Positions 44,395-56,589 of a DNA stretch of 64,000 bases are shown piece after piece. How positions within the stretch are numbered: position 1 is the stretch's first letter; each line of letters begins with the position of its first letter. A model generated the notes under the pieces. That model was not told the origin of the DNA, made no database searches, and saw only the letters and a list, made by a program, of their open reading frames with translations. The position numbers and the translations under genes were made by a program. This DNA is from Haliclystus octoradiatus (taxonomy: Eukaryota > Cnidaria > Staurozoa > Stauromedusae > Haliclystidae): contig OU744448.1 of the NCBI GenBank assembly GCA_916610825.1, positions 18,661,936 through 18,725,935 on the forward strand. The letters are read 5' to 3'.

Positions 44395-46975
44395 TCCCGT
44401 CAGTAATACTAAAATTAACATTAACATTAACAACAAACACAATTATGTATTCGCCATCTTTGATATTGAAAACTTCTATCCATCGATTTCTGAAAAACTT
44501 TTAAAAGATCAATTACATTCGCAAAAGTCTACGTAAGCATTTCCGTCGAAGAATTACACATAATAATGCACGCAAGAAAGTCGCTATTCTTTGATAACAA
44601 TACGGCCTGGATAAATAAAGCAAACTACAGCCTCTTTGACGTAGCAATGGGGAGCTTCGATGGCGCAGAAATATGCGAGCTCGTGGGCCTATTCATATTG
44701 GAAAAACTTGGAGCAGATTATGGCATCACAAATATAGGACTTTACCGTGACGATGGCCTCGCCCTATTAAAAAAAACATCAGGACCCCAGTCACAGCCCA
44801 ACAAAAAACAAATAATTAAATTATTCCAAGAGTAAGGACTAAAAATAACAATAACAACAAACCTAAAAGTTATCAATTTCTTAGATGTAACTTTTTACTT
44901 GAACAATGGACCCATCGGCCATACCGAAAACCAAATGACGACCCAATTTACATCAACACCAAATCAAACCACCCTCCTACCATCACAAAACATTTGCCAG
45001 GCGCTATCAACCGAAAGATATCAGACCTCTCCAGCAGCAAAGAAATATTCGACAAATCTAAATCCACATACGAGACAGCCCTCAAATCCAGTGGCCATGA
45101 AACTAAACTTTCATATGCTCCTAGAAATACCAGCGACAACACAAATAGAAAAAACAGAAAAAGGAACATCCTTTGGTTCAACCTAGCCTGCTCGCAGACC
45201 TTATTTGAAAACCTTTCTTCCTCGTTAGTAAGGTCTGCGCATCCGAGCGAATTCTCTTGTTCTGAGACAAAGTGTCATAATTAAAAGCTATTTTAATTTC
45301 AACCAATCGTTGTTGAGTACAACATATATTGTACTGTTTAGTGGTTGGTTGATGTTTTCAGCTATTGTTTAGCAAATCTTTTTACATCAAACATTCACAA
45401 TTGTCTTCGCATCAACGTGTAACGATCGATGATAAACAATTTACACAGTTTACGGAACGGGATTAACTTATCAAATTTTGATTTTACAAGAAAGATGTTA
45501 TCATGTTCTCGTTGGTTTACATAATTATCAAATATACGAACATTTTTTCAAGCTTAATTCTATTTTGACTGCCGTGTTTACTGTTTACAAATATTTCAAA
45601 GAATTGACTTGAATGCAACTGATTAATAAAACAGTAGGCCTAAATCACTGACCTTTTATTGACTATTTCAGTCAAATATTCATTGCCGGTTAAAAATGAA
45701 TGAATACTCAAGTTGAGAAACATATTTAGAGACAGAAACGCCACAGTAACACCGATATTAACTTGGATTTGGCTTATTTAATGGCTAAACCTACTGAATT
45801 CAACTGAATTTCTAACAAAACCAATTCTTGATGAATTATTTTCTGGTAATTTTACTGAAAGAAAATCAAAAAGTTCCATTAAAGTGGAGCGGTGAATATA
45901 AAAATAAATAAACTAAAACTTTTTTATATTAAAAGGTATATTTTCTTGTTTCTCGATGTGTTGTTTTCACACGAATGGTCGACATTGCAAAGGTATGTGT
46001 TTCACGCAGGGTGTGTCCATCTTTGGTTGTCTCAGCACATCCTGTCAGAACAAGAGATTTAGCTCGGATGCGCAAGACCTTACTAACGAGGAAGAAAGGT
46101 TTGCAAGTAAGGTCTGCGCGCAGGCTAGTTCAACCCGCCTTACAACGCTAGCGTCGATACCAATGTCGGGAGGAATTTTTTAAACCTTGTAGAGAAACAT
46201 TTCCCTAAATCAAACAAGCTAAATAAAATTTCTAACACCAATAGCGTCAAGGTTAGTTACAGCTGCATGGAAAACGTAGCCACGATAATAAAGAAACACA
46301 ACATAAAAATACTCAGCGAAAAAGAAAAAAACGCAAACTGACAAAACTTGTAGCTGTAGGAAAAAGAACGAATGCCCTCTCGATCAAAAGTGTCTCACCA
46401 CAAACCTCGTCTACAAAGCAAAAATAACAACACCGGATAACCTAGAAGGCCACACCTACATCGGCCTCACTGAGCAAACATTCAAGGAAAGATACACAGA
46501 ACACAAAGTCATTTTAAAGCACAAGAAATATAAACATAGCGGCGAACCTTCAAAACATATATGGAATGTAAAAGAAAACAGTAAACCATACAACATCAAT
46601 TGGTCAATATCAGCAATCAGTGCAGCCTACAACAACACCTCAAAAACTTTTTACCTATGCCTAACCAAAAAATATCACAATATAACCTACAAGAAAGACA
46701 ACCTATTTAACAAAAGATCGGAATTGATTTCCAAATGTCACCACGAAAACAAATGTTATCTCACTAATCTAAAGACATCGTAACAACTAAAACCGGAATT
46801 TTATACAATAGGCTTAATCGAATATACAATAGCATAGTCAATAACCAATCAACTGTGAAACCAAGTAGCTCATATAGGATAGGGATGAATTTTTGTAGGA
46901 TAGTTGAAATAAATCGCCTTATGATCACCTTCTGGTGTGAAACTTGAAGTCGAGGAAATCTAGAATGTTTCATTT
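44395..46975 (+). pseudogene. Penelope-like element 2, plus arm of the palindromic pair
   Basis: Runs head-to-head with the minus arm from about 44395. It has IFDIENFYPSISEKLL with a shift, MHARKSLFFDNNTAWINKA, GLYRDDGLALL with intact YRDD, a stop after KLFQE at 44835, and RKNRKRNILWFN at the insertion site of the hAT-type MITE. It resumes at 46136 and carries an open GIY-YIG segment (LEGHTYIGLTEQTFKERYTE) to a stop at 46782. The C-terminal ~50 residues missing from the intron-7 element are present here. Several stops and shifts make it inactive. The homology with the minus arm extends past the ORF to AATGTTTCATTTTT at about 46975. Confidence 0.85.
45184..46127. mobile_element. hAT-type MITE with 8-bp target duplication
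   Basis: 944 bp, ends TAGCCTGC...GCAGGCTA with longer subterminal inverted repeats (AGACCTT..., CTTCCTCGTTAGTAAGGTCT). Flanked by GTTCAACC at 45176-45183 and 46128-46135. The minus Penelope arm shows the empty site. An 8-bp duplication is the hAT signature; no transposase is encoded. A lone end (GGTCTGCACGCAGGCTA) occurs at about 53191. Confidence 0.9.
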
Positions 46976-47060
46976 TTGACTGTCATTTTATATAAATGCT
47001 CTGATTAATTTCATTGAGCACTATACCAAGAACTGATGTGGAACAATCTACCTATTAATA

Positions 47061-48012
<952 letters not shown>

Positions 48013-48014
48013 CC

Positions 48015-48905
48015 TATAATTAATAATCAGATGAGTCATCCGTCAATTTCAGTTCAGGATCAAATAGAATCCGTGAAAGAATTATCTTTAACTTTATGAT
48101 TTGTATTGCATTAGCTACAACGTTATAATTCTAAGGAGGTGTTTATAATAATCACATACTTTCCAATAAAAATATGAATGCACACATGCTAATAAATGTA
48201 GCTTCATAACCACTTCCCGCCTCCATACCTTTGTATCCTCGCATTCCCAAGCGTTCTGAGATCCGTAGATAAGATTAAGATCCAAAATAAAGGTCGCTCA
48301 AAAACAGTTCAGCCTAAACGTATACACACATGGAGCTAAATCTCGTAAAGGGTCAAACATCTCAGCGGCTGTGATATTCTAAGGACAACTTTGAATATGA
48401 TTAAGAGGCTATGTGGCTTTAAAGTGAGATATGACACCAGAGGAACCATATTCAACTGCTTCCATAGAGAGTAGCGTACAGTGAACCCCATTCCGGGATA
48501 GGGCAGAGCATATAAACTTGTATTTGGTACTTGTACCGGGGGCAGTACCGGGGGTGTATTTTGAAAAGACCGTGACCCAGGGATGTATTGTTATACCACG
48601 CCAATATGGCAGATTTGAAAAAGATCTAATCAAAAGTATAAAACACGAAACAAACACTGACATATTTCAAAACTGTTCTAAGCAACAAATTAAATAATAA
48701 AACAGCACAAGAGTTTGCACTTCATTATGTTAATTCCATTTAAGATATATCTAGGCAGATATGTCGAATTGTAAAATTCAAATATGCATATAGCATCGAT
48801 CTAATATATACGCTTAAAGCGATTGTGTGACCGATATTGATAACATTTAATAATTTCCAGGTTTATAACTGAATACTTTTATTATTAATTAGTAAGCACA
48901 TACAA
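48015..48905. other. Non-coding, nothing recognised
   Basis: AT-rich DNA downstream of the minus-strand gene. It should hold that gene's 3' UTR. An AATAAT-rich stretch lies at about 48880 on the + strand, but I would not call a poly(A) signal with confidence. Confidence 0.5.
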
Positions 48906-48908
48906 GTA

Positions 48909-51900
48909 TTATAAGATGGAGCACGATAAAATTGAGGTAATGCACAGTGCCAATGAAATCATGCTAGGTTGGTAGGTGATTTTACTCGACCCAGATGTTG
49001 GTGGACGCCTTGTAGTTGTAATAGATGTTGGTTGACGCCTTGTAGTTGTAATAGATGTTGGTTGACGCCTTGTAGTTGTAATAGATGTTGGTTGACGCCT
49101 TGTAGTTGTAATAGATGTTGGTGGACGCCTTGTAGTTGTAATAGATGTTGGTTGTACACCGTACATTCCTGGGCGCCAGTTACCCGCCAATATTGCATCA
49201 ATATCTGCTCCACCTTGGAATGGCCCACAGAAAGGATTTGCATCTCTGTTCAGGAGGTATTTGGTATGCTCAAGAGCTTCTCTGATCGGTGATGATTGTG
49301 AACAGGTTTCTAATGTATTTATCTCACATTTTATGAACATTTCAAAACCTCTATAAGAACAATAGAAATAAAAGGTTTTAATTTTTTGTTTTCTGAAACT
49401 AAATTGTGGGCTGATTTGTTAAACACACTTACAAACATAGAGCAGGATTACCACGGTCATTATCATACATCGTATGGAATGGATTCGCACAGGCTGCGAA
49501 CGAAGCTTCATGGGATGTGCAAAAGTGCATCCGAATAGGAGGTGATTTTCTATAAATATTTCCATCATTGCAGTAAATCTGAATTGTTAATAATGGTAAC
49601 AGTTATAAATTATCTAAATTAGGAATTATGAGCCTCTACAGTACTTTAATGTTAATTATTGGAATATCCACAGCAAAATCATTGAAATCGCTTATAAGAA
49701 GTTTTTGATAAGTATGAAGAATAAATTTCCTTGAAACAACAGATTTGGCTATTCCGTGAGGTAAGAATATTTGGACTGTGTAAGCATATAAATTGCTATT
49801 TGAAGTTGAAATTTTCTTTTTATTTCACACATTATTCAATGTAATTTAGCTGTTAATTGCTGGTACTTTCTTGTTTGAAGAATAATTATCTACATAGATT
49901 CAGATATTCTCACACCTTCCAACAATAATATCCTCTTTTCAATTGATTTTTTCAATTGTCTCAATTGGAGAATATTTCTGTCCAGCCTAGTATGGTATTA
50001 TAGCCTGGCAGAAATAGAATCAAAATCCAAAAAACAAACGATATAACTTAATCAATTTCATGATTTTAATTAAAATATTATAGTTCATTTATCAAATATC
50101 AAACATTTTATTCAACAACCAACATGAATGATTCCAAGAATTTTTACATATTTTGTTACTAGACTCAATCAAACAGAACCAATGTAATTTCAATACAGAT
50201 CACTTAATATATATATAATAATAATAAAAATAGAAAGGAGTCAGAGACCACACATTCTTATACTGTTACTTTAAGTTTCATGCTCTTTATAGCAATCATC
50301 AGACAGACATAAACTATTAATATATAATAATAATATATAATATATATATTTAGAACATATCGAGGATCTACTACGATTTATTCTTGCAATTTGATTGGTT
50401 AACGCCAATAACGCCAGTTCACCATAGCCGAGCTTGACCCCGTCGATTTCAAGAAATTTATGAAATTACCAAACAACCGATAATTATTTAAATATGGCAT
50501 TATAAACTGGCAAGTAATAAAAAGTAAAAAGCAAATACAGTGAATATTTGTAGAGTCATATACAATTTCATTGAGTTACTGTTTCATGCAGTGCCTCAGT
50601 TGTTCAAAATGAATCAAATGGCTCTGGGTGGAATATGCAAGCTAGTAAACAAACATGTTTACAATGTATAGAAATATTTTGCACAAATTAACAATTCAAA
50701 AACAATTTGCCTAAATTTTACAGTAGGCCTATTGATAATTGTAAAAACATAACATAACTTCATTTAATTAATACATTCCCTCGTCCTTTTATGGCCAGTT
50801 TTTTCAAGTTCCTAGATATAAGTATAAGCACTAACTGGCATAGAAAGGAAAGCTTTCGATAAGCTATCAAAACCAAACAAATTCAACCGCTAAAACTTCA
50901 AATAATTAAACCATCTCTCCAAATGAAAGTTAGCAACATTAGATAATCAGTTAGCTAAAAAGTTATCAAAAATTCAATAATCTGCTCTTTTAAATAGGCA
51001 ATTAGCAAACATTTAGTCAATAAATCTTTCTTAGTTTCATTTCTTTCTTCACGTTGACGGCTTTTTACGAAATTCTTCAAATTATAGGTAAGAAACATTT
51101 TCTTTCCTTTTCAAGTTTTTCCAGTCAGTTTTCCATAATGAATAACACACATAAGAACATACAAAATATTGTTTAAAGATAAGAATCCATGACTATGTAA
51201 GAAAACGATGTTACACATCCATTCTTTTAATTTCAAGAAGAGAAATATAAATTTCCCGATATCAATTTTTCCTCGCAGCTTTTAGTTGATTTAAAAAAGA
51301 CAAGTGTAAAGCTCTCGACTCAGCCTTCTTCCGGTGACGTCGCGAAAATAGGAGAATTGCATGCTTGATCATGGATTGTAAAGATCAGAAAATGCTCTGA
51401 AAAAACGTACAAAACATTCACAAATCGGGGTTGGCTATGTTCTAAACCAAATGTTCATACTTTCCGTGAACTATGCTCTGATAGCACCACTCGAGTCACT
51501 TCAGGAGAAAACTCGAAGGCGAAAATTACTCGCCGAGGCGGCTCGTAATTTTCTGATGCCTTCTCGTTTTCTCCTTACGTGCCTCTCGTGGTGCTATCAG
51601 AGCATAGTTCACGGAAAGTATGAACTATTTGTTTAATAATACTTAGTAGTTATATTTAATAAAAATGTTTATGCCTACTTAACAAAGCTCAAGATTATTT
51701 AGACTATTTACGATGATTATGATAGTAATTTGTTATTAATATGATTACTATCTAACTTCAATATAGTTCATTATTGACAGTACAAAGTTCTTGAGTTTGG
51801 TTTTACCAATAAAAATACACATTGGCATTGCCAATAAGAATAGATGCATGGTATAGTATATTCCCAGATTGAATAATTAAAACAAAGTAACAGATATGTG

Positions 51901-54431
51901 TTCCTGGTGAAAAAAGCAAACAAAACAGAGTTGTGTAAATGAAACACATATCCTCAGTTAAAAGAGGAGAAAGGACACAGTGATACGGTAGCGAGGCTAG
52001 TAATATAAAAATGATAACAGCTCATAATATATGATGAGCTTTACCTAAGTTTAAATTGATTGTAATTATTCAGCGATACACAGCTATATTAAGTTACTTC
52101 AACTTCAGGAATCCAATTTCTAGTTAACTTAGGTGCAATTTGAACCATCATAATCTAGCATATATTATTTTGTCTATCATTCTATTATATTATCTAAAGC
52201 CAAATTAATAAAATATAATATCTTCTGTGATTGTCGTCGGAATCTCTCGATTATTGATATTATGAAGTCTAATATAAATTATAATAATATTAATAATAGT
52301 AATAGTGGTATTATAAAAATAATGGGATCGTTCAGTTCTTGGTACGTGGTCAATAAAAATAATGAAAGCATTTATAAAATGAGAATCGAAATTGACATTT
52401 GCTAGATTATGTTACTTCACGAATCATCCTTCTAGATAACTTAGGTGCACCTTGAGGCACCATAATCTAGCATACGTTTAATTATTAAACGCATATAATA
52501 AGTTAATAACAAAGTATAATAGACCTACCTTTCTTACACGTTTTGAATCTTCTCAGTAAAATCCCATACAATAATTCATTCATTCAATAATGTTCGAGGA
52601 AAGCTCAGATGGCAGGGGAAAAGGGGATTAGCTCAGATGGCAGAGCAGCCGAACTTCAGATCGGACCATATTTGATTGACTGTGGTCCAAATATCCCGAA
52701 GGTCAACTCAGCTTTGACTTTATCTAAAACATCAAGTAAGTACCATCTTCTGATGGCGGATGGAATGGTCTAGAGGGCATTGCATTGTGTGTAGCTGCGG
52801 CTCATCGTTGCGCATTAACAATCGATACCTATCTGCCATGAAATCTGTTTAGATTGGTCTGTCGTGTCGCAGCTGAGATCAATAAAGAGCGAATGAATTG
52901 CTCTCAGCGAAAAGAGCCACTCCTCTAGAAATTGTTTTCATAAACAAGAAAACCAATTAGCCAATTCCATGTTTTCAACTTATATAATTCATCGTGTAAA
53001 TATTATTTGGAACATGTTTACAAGTTAAAGCTAAAGCCAAGCCAGGTTGAAAACATCTTATTCTCTGAGTTTTGCAAGTCGTAAACTGCAAATGCAAACG
53101 ATCACAGTTTTCTGTTTTCTTTCAAATCTTCATAACGCGCCTTTGATTGAGAACCTGGGTATCAGTTTGAAAGGACGCGATTGGATGAAATAGGTCTGCA
53201 CGCAGGCTAATAAGTTTGGAACTTTGACGCATTTTACGGGACAGTTATTTAGCAGTGTGAAAACCTAAAAACATGAGAATTCTTATTTCTAGAATATTGG
53301 CCTTATCCCACTTGAAACTAGTAATGACTCAAATCATATAGCTATATTTTTTTATCTGGAGAAAAAATGTGTCAATATAAGAATCTTAGGATATGCTTGC
53401 TTTCAGTCTTTGCTGTAAAGTGATAGACTTTGTTACCCGATTTCTTTTTTGATGTCAAGCTATTTACCATTGCGGCAATATATTTGAATATAAAAGAAGC
53501 CTGAGATAAAGATTAAAATGTACTTTTCCTATTTCTCCAAGTTTAGTTTCTATTAATTGCCTTCAAGATTTTATAAAATATTATAACAACCTTTTTTTGT
53601 TCAAGCTTTGTTCCAGATTCCGTTCGATCTCCAAATTAAGCTGTTACTCAATCACTAAATGCCATTTAAACGCCATATACCTGAAATTTGTTCTGATCAA
53701 TCTCCTCTACATGTTTTAAACACGCCGTAACGCTGCCGTGATCATGAACCAAAATGTTCTGGGTGGATGAATTTGAGAGATAACAGTGAAAAGAAGTGAC
53801 ATTATTTATAAAAAACGTTTTCCTTCTGTGTAAACGGTAGCAAATAGTAATATACGACAAGCAGTAAATCGCCTTTGTAGATTTCTATGATAACGATTGT
53901 AAGAAAAAGACAACGGCCATTTGTTGATATCTATAAAAACACCATCTCCCATGTAGATTTCAAAGAAACGGGACTACAACGAACACAATTGATCACATTT
54001 TCTAGAGATCGTTTTTCCTGGAGATCGGTAGGAGTTCGATACCAAACTCTTCATTTGAAAATATAATAATATACCAATAGTCCATTGTTGCTTTCCATCA
54101 CGCTTATCATTCAATGTAGTAACATCTGAAATATCATAATTAGGTATCTTTCAAGTGTGATTTGGCTTGCTTAAAATTAAATTAATTTTACGTTATATTG
54201 CGTAAAAGAACATGAAACAAGAAAGAAACATTAATGTGTTATAATAACGAAGCCCGTCGATGTTTTTATAGCAATATTCAAATGCTGCTTACCTTTTTGA
54301 GGGCTTCAATATCGAGAGATGTTCTAACTCCCTCAATAGCATTATTGATTTGTGCTTGCGTCAAAGTACTCGAAAGGCATGCTTTCATCACTTCCATGGC
54401 ACAATCAAGGAATAGATTTGAATATTGGGCA
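48909..54431 (-). CDS. Secreted, probably GPI-anchored cysteine protein with a Thr/Arg repeat
   Basis: Four exons join in phase on the minus strand: B 54431-54293, C 53758-53681, D 49578-49433, E 49350-48909 (stop). All have AG/GT sites, and C has a long pyrimidine tract before CCACCCAG. Translation: NLFLDCAMEVMKACLSS..., NILVHDHGSVTACLKHVEE..., IYCNDGNIYRK...MHFCTSHEASFAACANPF, then CEINTLETC and RDANPFCGPFQGG. Cysteines are regularly spaced, as in a disulphide-bonded extracellular domain. Five copies of a 10-residue PTSITTTRRQ unit follow, likely an O-glycosylated stalk, then a hydrophobic tail ending SILSCSIL, as in GPI-anchor signals. The first coding exon is not settled; a signal-peptide-like stretch lies at 55137-55075. 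I do not recognise the family. Intron 3 (4.1 kb) holds the duplication arm and MITEs. Confidence 0.7.
48995..49150. repeat. 30-bp coding minisatellite in the secreted-protein gene
   Basis: Five tandem 30-bp units (GATGTTGGTTGACGCCTTGT followed by AGTTGTAATA on the + strand) encoding PTSITTTRRQ or PTSITTTRRP on the minus strand. First and last units have G for T at one site (Pro for Gln). The duplicate exon at 42.4 kb has a single diverged unit. Confidence 0.93.
50236..50312 (-). ncRNA. Hammerhead-like motif, copy 4
   Basis: On the minus strand: GTCTGT, CTGATGA, a TGCT/AGCA hairpin, GAAAC, and GTC followed by TCTGAC. Here GTCTGT and TCTGAC can form a six-position stem I with two U-U mismatches, the best of the four copies. 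No Penelope ORF is adjacent, so it may be a solo terminal repeat. It is flanked by TA-rich DNA. Confidence 0.5.
50342..51490 (-). repeat. Right arm of the inverted segmental duplication
   Basis: Inverted match of 40330-41507, lying in intron 3 of the secreted-protein gene about 760 bp upstream of exon D. Its outer end overlaps the foldback MITE at 51447-51634. Confidence 0.82.
51447..51634. mobile_element. 188-bp foldback MITE
   Basis: A near-perfect hairpin: the left arm starts CAAATGTTCATACTTTCCGT and contains TGATAGCACCAC; the right arm is its complement (GTGGTGCTATCA...GAACTATTTG). A diverged relative lies at about 57715-57850 and shares the CACTCGCC/GGCTCGTGATTT centre. The left duplication arm keeps only one hairpin arm (about 40333-40376). 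Confidence 0.78.
52119..52480. repeat. Pair of ~50-bp direct repeats
   Basis: TTCTAGTTAACTTAGGTGCA at 52119 and TTCTAGATAACTTAGGTGCA at about 52430 each continue to CATAATCTAGCATA. They lie about 310 bp apart in intron 3 of the secreted gene. Possibly the ends of an unrecognised element. Confidence 0.55.
52617..52905 (+). repeat. tRNA-derived SINE, probable
   Basis: GGGGATTAGCTCAGATGGCA resembles a tRNA 5' end with an A-box. The B-box region (GAAGGTCAACTCAGC) is degenerate, and a unique-looking body follows to about 52905. An extra AGCTCAGATGGCAG lies just upstream at 52607. Confidence 0.5.
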
Positions 54432-55074
54432 CTGCAAAAAAGTTAATTGACATTAAAGTGTGCATTTGTTTCTACATTAGATGCTTTCCGTGCTTAGATG
54501 ATTTTCATTTATCTATATATAGCGTTTAAAACCATTCATGAAGGTTCATTCCACAAATAGCAATAGTGTCTTCCACTTATCAAGGCATTCAAAAAATAGA
54601 ATTCGTTCGGAAAATATTATCTTAAAATTGAAAAGTGTAGGCCTAAATATCTCATAAGATACAGCAAACAAACGAATTAGCGCTATATAATCATGAAAAT
54701 GTTGATCTATTTGATTTTTTATCGTTTCATAACAAGTTTGAGAAGGCAAGGAATTTTATTCAACAAGGAATATAGTATGTAATTTAATATACCATATCAT
54801 TCATACGAAAAATATTTTCGAATGCAACTTCCTTATCGAATTTAATTAAACGAATATAATAAATTTATTAACAACACACCGCGGTCTTAACAACTATACC
54901 AATCTCACACGTAATGTCTGCATTGTAAAAAAAAATCAAGTGATTCGATAAAAGTGACAACGAAAACAAACCTCAGGTGTGAAAATTTCGATGTTTCCTA
55001 ACCAGGGTTTGTTTCTATAAACTATGATCAGAGCCAAGGGTTACACATAATGATGATATACTACCACAAATTAA

Positions 55075-55137
55075 GCAGATTTGATCATTTCCAAGACAGA
55101 ACAACAGTAGCACAACAATGCGGAGGAGCTTCAATAC
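55075..55137 (-). other. Possible signal-peptide exon of the secreted-protein gene
   Basis: The minus strand encodes LKLLRIVVLLLFCLGNDQIC, a textbook signal-peptide profile, 650 bp upstream of exon B. The codon at the expected start is TTG, with no ATG nearby, and no donor gives the phase required by exon B. It may be a decayed first exon, or the true one may lie elsewhere. Confidence 0.3.
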
Positions 55138-55639
55138 GTAAGTTCGAGGCCTATTTTCCCCATTTGTGAAGCAATCTTGAACGGTTTTTTGCCAAACATT
55201 TTATAACGTGATTGCAAGTCAGACAAACAAGCAGAATTTTATGAATACAAAAGATTAGTTTTCGGTGAAAATTCATGTCTATTTTTAGCACATTTTGTTA
55301 AATTACCACTGGCATCAGAGGCGATATTATAATCAGCTTCTATGGAGTGCTGAAAAAGATATGGATGACATTCGTGCATCAGTAGAAATTGAAGAGAAAT
55401 GCTATTGAATTATACCATCATCCAATTGGTAAGTTATGGGAACAGCTGGCATGCATTCCAGGAAATGGGTATCCAATAGTAGTTATTATTACAACTCATC
55501 CCAATACAGGACAGAGCCGAATGTGTGCAATTATATTGCGGCATATTACACCACTGATAGACATCAGGAGATATATAGGACGCAACAAAACATTGTCTTG
55601 GATTTAATGCAGTGTAAACATTTAGGCAATTTATTCTAT

Positions 55640-56580
55640 TGAAGAGAAGTACTATAAACAATATTGCCACGATATTTGATCGTGGATATAGTGGAAAATT
55701 TATATTACAAAATTTATGGCTGAATGGTTGCAATAGGGATGGTTCATTAAATACAAATATTGAGAATAATGCAGCTAGAAATTATTTTGCAGAGGTAGAT
55801 CCTGTATAAAAAATTAAAGTAGAACGCCCATTGTGTGGCAATCAGATGTCTAAAAGACATTTCAATACATTTATTATTCGACCCCTCTTCTGAAGCATAC
55901 GCAATTGTTTCGCTATCTTAGAACCCAATATGTAAATTTAAACATTTCATTTTATAGCGGCTAAATCTAAAGCTACATCATTAAAGGCCATGAGTATTAC
56001 ATGTTTGGGATTAGTAGGCGCTACATTAAGTGCTGATTTGTCAGTAGTTATTAATAGAGTTTTCAAATTGCCTTTATTTGAATTTGATTTCTGGAGCAAA
56101 TATGGAGTTTCTTTAATTAAAGAGAAAATTTATAAACAACACTGGCAGTGCATATCAGCACAAAAGAAAATCATTTCGATGTAGCGACAAGAGGGTCCTT
56201 AATTGTAGATTTGGCTACAATGAACTATGGTGTCAAGTTCTTGTCTTTTAGCAGCATCCATAACAAGACTGGCCAAAAATTATAAACCTAGACAGACAAA
56301 GTAGGTTATAAAAATCGAAATTATTCTGCAGTAACTTATTTCACTATGGCAGCAACGCAATTTGAAGTTGATTTAGATTCGTTCTTTATGCTAGAATAGT
56401 TTGCATCATTTCGTCCTTACAAAAATGCTTAAGCATGGGCGAAACGATTTATTAGACGTTGCAAACAAGTTGTTAGTAATAGAATTTACAGTGAATAATC
56501 TATAGATGAAATCCGTGATGTGGAGAGATCTACTATTATTATTTGTCAAAAAAGGAGTTTTGAGGTGAGTTGAAGAATTT
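55640..56580 (+). pseudogene. Decayed BEL/Pao pol fragment
   Basis: Short frames in order: KRSTINNIATIFDRGYSGKF with LQNLWLNGCNRDGSL (A17/RNase H lead-in, compare LSFVGSIFNPDG...DLW in the copy at 34.5 kb), KATSLKAMSITCLGLVGATL (RNase H, where intact copies have PRLEL), FEFDFWSKYGVSLI (FWSDS...), TRGSLI, then AWAKRFIRRCKQVVSNRIYS and SIDEIRDVERSTIIICQK. Many stops. It is a different and older lineage than the element at 33.8-36.8 kb. Confidence 0.6.
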
Positions 56581-56589
56581 ACGTAAACA

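Noticed and set aside
48969-49292. Cys/Trp-rich 107-aa frame on the plus strand
   Set aside because: Shadow of the 30-bp minisatellite; the minus-strand frame has splice support and a homologue.
55389-55733. Overlapping frames on both strands near 55.5 kb
   Set aside because: No domain, stop-rich neighbourhood; the region grades into a decayed BEL/Pao fragment.
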